Below, in pieces: positions 61,130 through 64,000 of a stretch of DNA of 64,000 nt. The notes below the pieces were generated by a model. That model saw only the letters and a program-made list of their open reading frames with translations. It had not been told where the DNA came from and ran no database searches. The position numbers were made by a program, and so were the translations under genes. Each line of letters opens with the position of its first letter. The first letter of the stretch is position 1. The stretch comes from Archilochus colubris (taxonomy: Eukaryota > Chordata > Aves > Apodiformes > Trochilidae), in NCBI GenBank assembly GCA_023079485.1, contig CM041084.1, positions 105,796,967 to 105,860,966 on the forward strand, given 5' to 3'.

Positions 61130-63588
61130 TCCCTGATTTGCTCTAGGGCTCTGTGCTTACTTGTATTTTAGCAAGAGGAGAATCAAGGCCTCAGAAGATG
61201 TATTTTTTCTACAGTAAGTGCTGTAACCCTTCCCCTTGGGGTGCAGTTGCCTGTGATGCCAGGCCCAGTGTTGCTATGGCACAACTGTGCTACTTTGGCT
61301 CAAATTTCTGAGCAAACTGCTAAGTTGTGAGGCAGGGATGTGAGAAAGCACATGGGCTCAAGCCCTGCAAAGTAAAGAACAGCAAAACTACAGGCAGAGG
61401 TAAGGTAATTGAGCTGGGGATGGGATGGATGCTGCTACAGGATTCCAGATGAAATGCCCTGATGTGAAAAGGCACCAAGTACTTAGGAGGGTGGAAGAAA
61501 TATACATCATCTTCCCTGCTTTTTTCTGTTCTCTAATTTCCTGAACTAATGAGTGTTTAAAAAGAAAACTCACAAAATAGAAAACTAAACTGACTGCAGT
61601 GAAAGCTCAATTATAATCTGAAGTCTTAGATCATCTGTCTAATTTTCAGACATTTCCCACTGCTAAATCAGAAATTCCCTGAACTATAAAACAATTTTTA
61701 GCACTACCCTTAGATAAGCTTCTGTTATACTTACTTTTTATCTTTGTGCTTCTGTGTTTCCAAGGTCTAATATTAACTGATTATTCTAATTTTACTGCAC
61801 TGTTTATCCTATATCCTCATTTTATAGCACAGAATGAATTATGGTAAATCTGCACATCAAGTGGCTTCTTAATAAAACACTTTCCAATATTATTTTTAAG
61901 CACTTACAACACAGTGTGGCTAGGGGCACTATGTGGCAGATGCTGTGGAATCACTGATCATTTGAAGATTACTACCTTAATTTTGTAAGAAGTGTTATAT
62001 GTATCTGCCTGGGCTTGTTAGTGATTGTATTACTGCCTAAGTGGTTAAAGGAGATGAGTTACTGCAAAAAACAAGTGATCAGTGGAGGCAGGGAACACTG
62101 ACACCAGAAAAGGCAGGTTCTCTACCTTACCCAGGGTTGTTTACATCAAGGACATGAATTATTTAATATGTATAAATTAATTCTCCCACTGCAGAAGACA
62201 GGTGACCCGCTCTTGACTATTTATACATGTAGTTTATTTATAACATGTTTTCTCTTTTCCTGAATAAATTCTTTTTTTCTTTAGGAAAGCCTAAAGGTCA
62301 CCACGTAAATCTGTCATTTTCAAACCTGGTTTAATGTAAGGGCAGATGGGGAAGGGCAGGCAAATGCATCAGCTACCACCACACTACCCAGCTCATGAGA
62401 CATCTGGATTTATCTGGGAAAGAACAGTCTGTGGGGCTGAATGGGAGAGCCTGTTTCTGGCCAGAGTTCTGTAGCATGCTCTGCAAGGAGATACTTCAAG
62501 AATGTCCAGGGAATAAGGTATCTTCCAGATAAACAAAAGCAGATCAGGTGAAACATGTACACCAGAGCTGAGCTTCATTGTGTACTAACAGTAAAAAATT
62601 ATTCCATTTGATTTCACAGCTTTAGGTCAAGAAACAGGATTGTTCTTCTGGTAGATGTTAAATGACTTCTCACTGAGCAGCCAAAACCAAAATGAACAGA
62701 GCCAGTGCCTTTTACTTAATGCTGAACCAAGAGGACTTTTTCCAAGAGGAAAACAGGCACATATGACCTGTTTTCAGGTCAAATTGACCACTAGTAGTTT
62801 TATGCCACAACTCCATCTGATTTCAAATAGCATCTTATTCATAATCCTCTCTGATCTTAAAGAGATAAAGAACTAGCCTATGCATTAATGCATAGTTCAA
62901 TTTCTTCAGAAAGTCTAAAAACAGGACTTAATTTGTTGAAGAGCACCATAGCCAACACTCTGCAGTGCCAAATTAGTAAGAGGCGACAGGAATTTTCTCC
63001 AGAATTCAAGTGGATGCAAGGGTTTGACACGCAACAGGACCACATCAGTTACACTCTGCTGTTGGTATGACAGTGGATGATAATTGGCTTAATACCCATG
63101 AAAAATAAAGCAAAATGTTCATGCTAATTTATTGGATTAGATACCAAGTTGTTTGCATTACAAAGTCATTGAACAAATTCTTCTAATGGTGCCAATGTAA
63201 ATTATCACAAAACAAATAATTTGTTTCAAAACTGAAATTGCAGAAGTGTACAGTACTACCAGATAGACTTTGAATACAAAACAGTTGTCACTGTCTGCCA
63301 GTCTTACAAAGTAATTATTTAGTTTCCTTGAGGCATCATAGTGATGCAAAATCTCTATGCAGTTCACATCTCTTGCTATTCTAATTGTTTTTTCTTCCTT
63401 TTTTCTAAATTCAAGCTATACAGAAAATTAAGGCGAAACTTTCACTTCTGATTAATTTCATAATTATTTTGTTAAGTTTGCTCCAACTCAACCTAAAAGA
63501 TGTGGAGAAAACCAGTTTTGTTTTTCTTTTAGTTTAGATTTAGATTTAAGCAGACAAGCAGCCACAACAGTGTGAGACACTCATAATA

Positions 63589-63623
63589 AGGCTTAATTAC
63601 ATTTCATACAGGCTTAATTACAT
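63589..63623 (+). repeat. Direct repeat, 14-bp unit
   Basis: AGGCTTAATTACAT occurs at 63589-63602 and again at 63610-63623, a 21-base period. TAATTA cores are homeodomain-type sequence. Confidence 0.7.
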
Positions 63624-64000
63624 GAAGTGGCAGAAAGAAGCTGCAACATTTCATCACTAGAGAAAGGTTATCACTGATATTTCCCAAACTTTTAATATAC
63701 AACTGTTATTAATTGCTTATTGCCTGCATACCAGATTCATATTTGATATTCAGGCTGACATACACATATCACAACAGCCAGAAATGTATAGAAAAATTAG
63801 TTTAATTAATTCAATAGTAATAAACCTAGATTTTTTTCAAGATGTTTAGGGTATTGAAAGCCTGCATTTAGAAGTTCATATTTCTGCAGCAACTGGTTTG
63901 CCTTTTTTTATTCATAACTTTGGGATAATATAGTGCTGTTGTCAAATCCTTTGATATCCTTGTTTAACTCCCAATGCATAGACAAGATATTCTGTATGCC

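Larger units (their letters stand above)
23336..64000 (-). other. CHST9: CHST9 upstream intron(s)
   Basis: CHST9 is transcribed right to left, so the remaining window lies within its preceding intron or introns. Human CHST9 spans well over 200 kb, so more than 40 kb of intron is unsurprising. I looked on the minus strand for the exons coding the signal-anchor helix and the following stem and did not find them. They are under about 45 codons each, so a missed exon is possible. No other gene is supported in this interval. Confidence 0.6.
58882..64000. other. CHST9 intron, stretch without genes (g)
   Basis: AT-rich non-coding sequence to the window edge. A perfect inverted repeat at 61098-61129 and a short direct repeat at 63589-63623 are listed separately. 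Nothing else was recognised. Confidence 0.45.

Noticed and set aside
1..64000. CRISPR arrays, tRNA/rRNA genes, bacterial-type operons or integrated phage
   Set aside because: None seen. The window is vertebrate intronic and intergenic DNA.

Overview
This is vertebrate nuclear DNA, most likely from a bird. The background is AT-rich and non-coding, with one sharp CpG island. The dominant interspersed repeat is the CR1 LINE, and several copies end in the short ATTCTATG-type tail typical of avian CR1. I saw no SINE, L1-type element, tRNA, rRNA or CRISPR, and no operon-like organisation.

Two protein-coding loci are supported, both on the minus strand. (1) Positions about 2300-2920 are a CpG-island promoter. 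It carries a very short first coding exon (ATG at 2689, donor after 2658) whose 11 codons resemble the N-terminus of the long (M1) isoform of aquaporin-4, AQP4. The other AQP4 exons would lie left of position 1. A 37-codon upstream ORF ends in a TGA that overlaps the AQP4 ATG as ATGA. (2) Positions 22221-23318 are the terminal coding exon of CHST9, N-acetylgalactosamine 4-O-sulfotransferase 2. It has a clear splice acceptor, both PAPS-binding motifs, a 3'UTR of about 440 nt and an AATAAA signal at 21804-21799. The rest of the window, 23319-64000, should be CHST9 intron. I could not find the upstream CHST9 exons. CHST9 upstream of AQP4 on the same strand matches the order I know from human chromosome 18q11, and each call supports the other.

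Layout: 1-2657 AQP4 intron 1 with a CR1 copy; 2300-2920 CpG island; 2920-21780 intergenic, with several CR1 copies (one of about 1.8 kb with a decayed reverse-transcriptase region) and a 350-bp pentanucleotide microsatellite; 21780-23318 CHST9 last exon; 23319-64000 CHST9 intron with CR1 copies of several ages, a 616-bp (CTTC)n tract, a possible LTR-like promoter segment near 33.4 kb, and several perfect inverted repeats.

The genes do not form a pathway. AQP4 is a water channel and CHST9 a Golgi sulfotransferase, and they are neighbours only by conserved synteny. I found no convincing undescribed system. The best items for follow-up are the AQP4 uORF with its overlapping stop/start, the inverted repeats at 43.4, 29.3, 33.4 and 61.1 kb, and the unplaced CHST9 5' exons.
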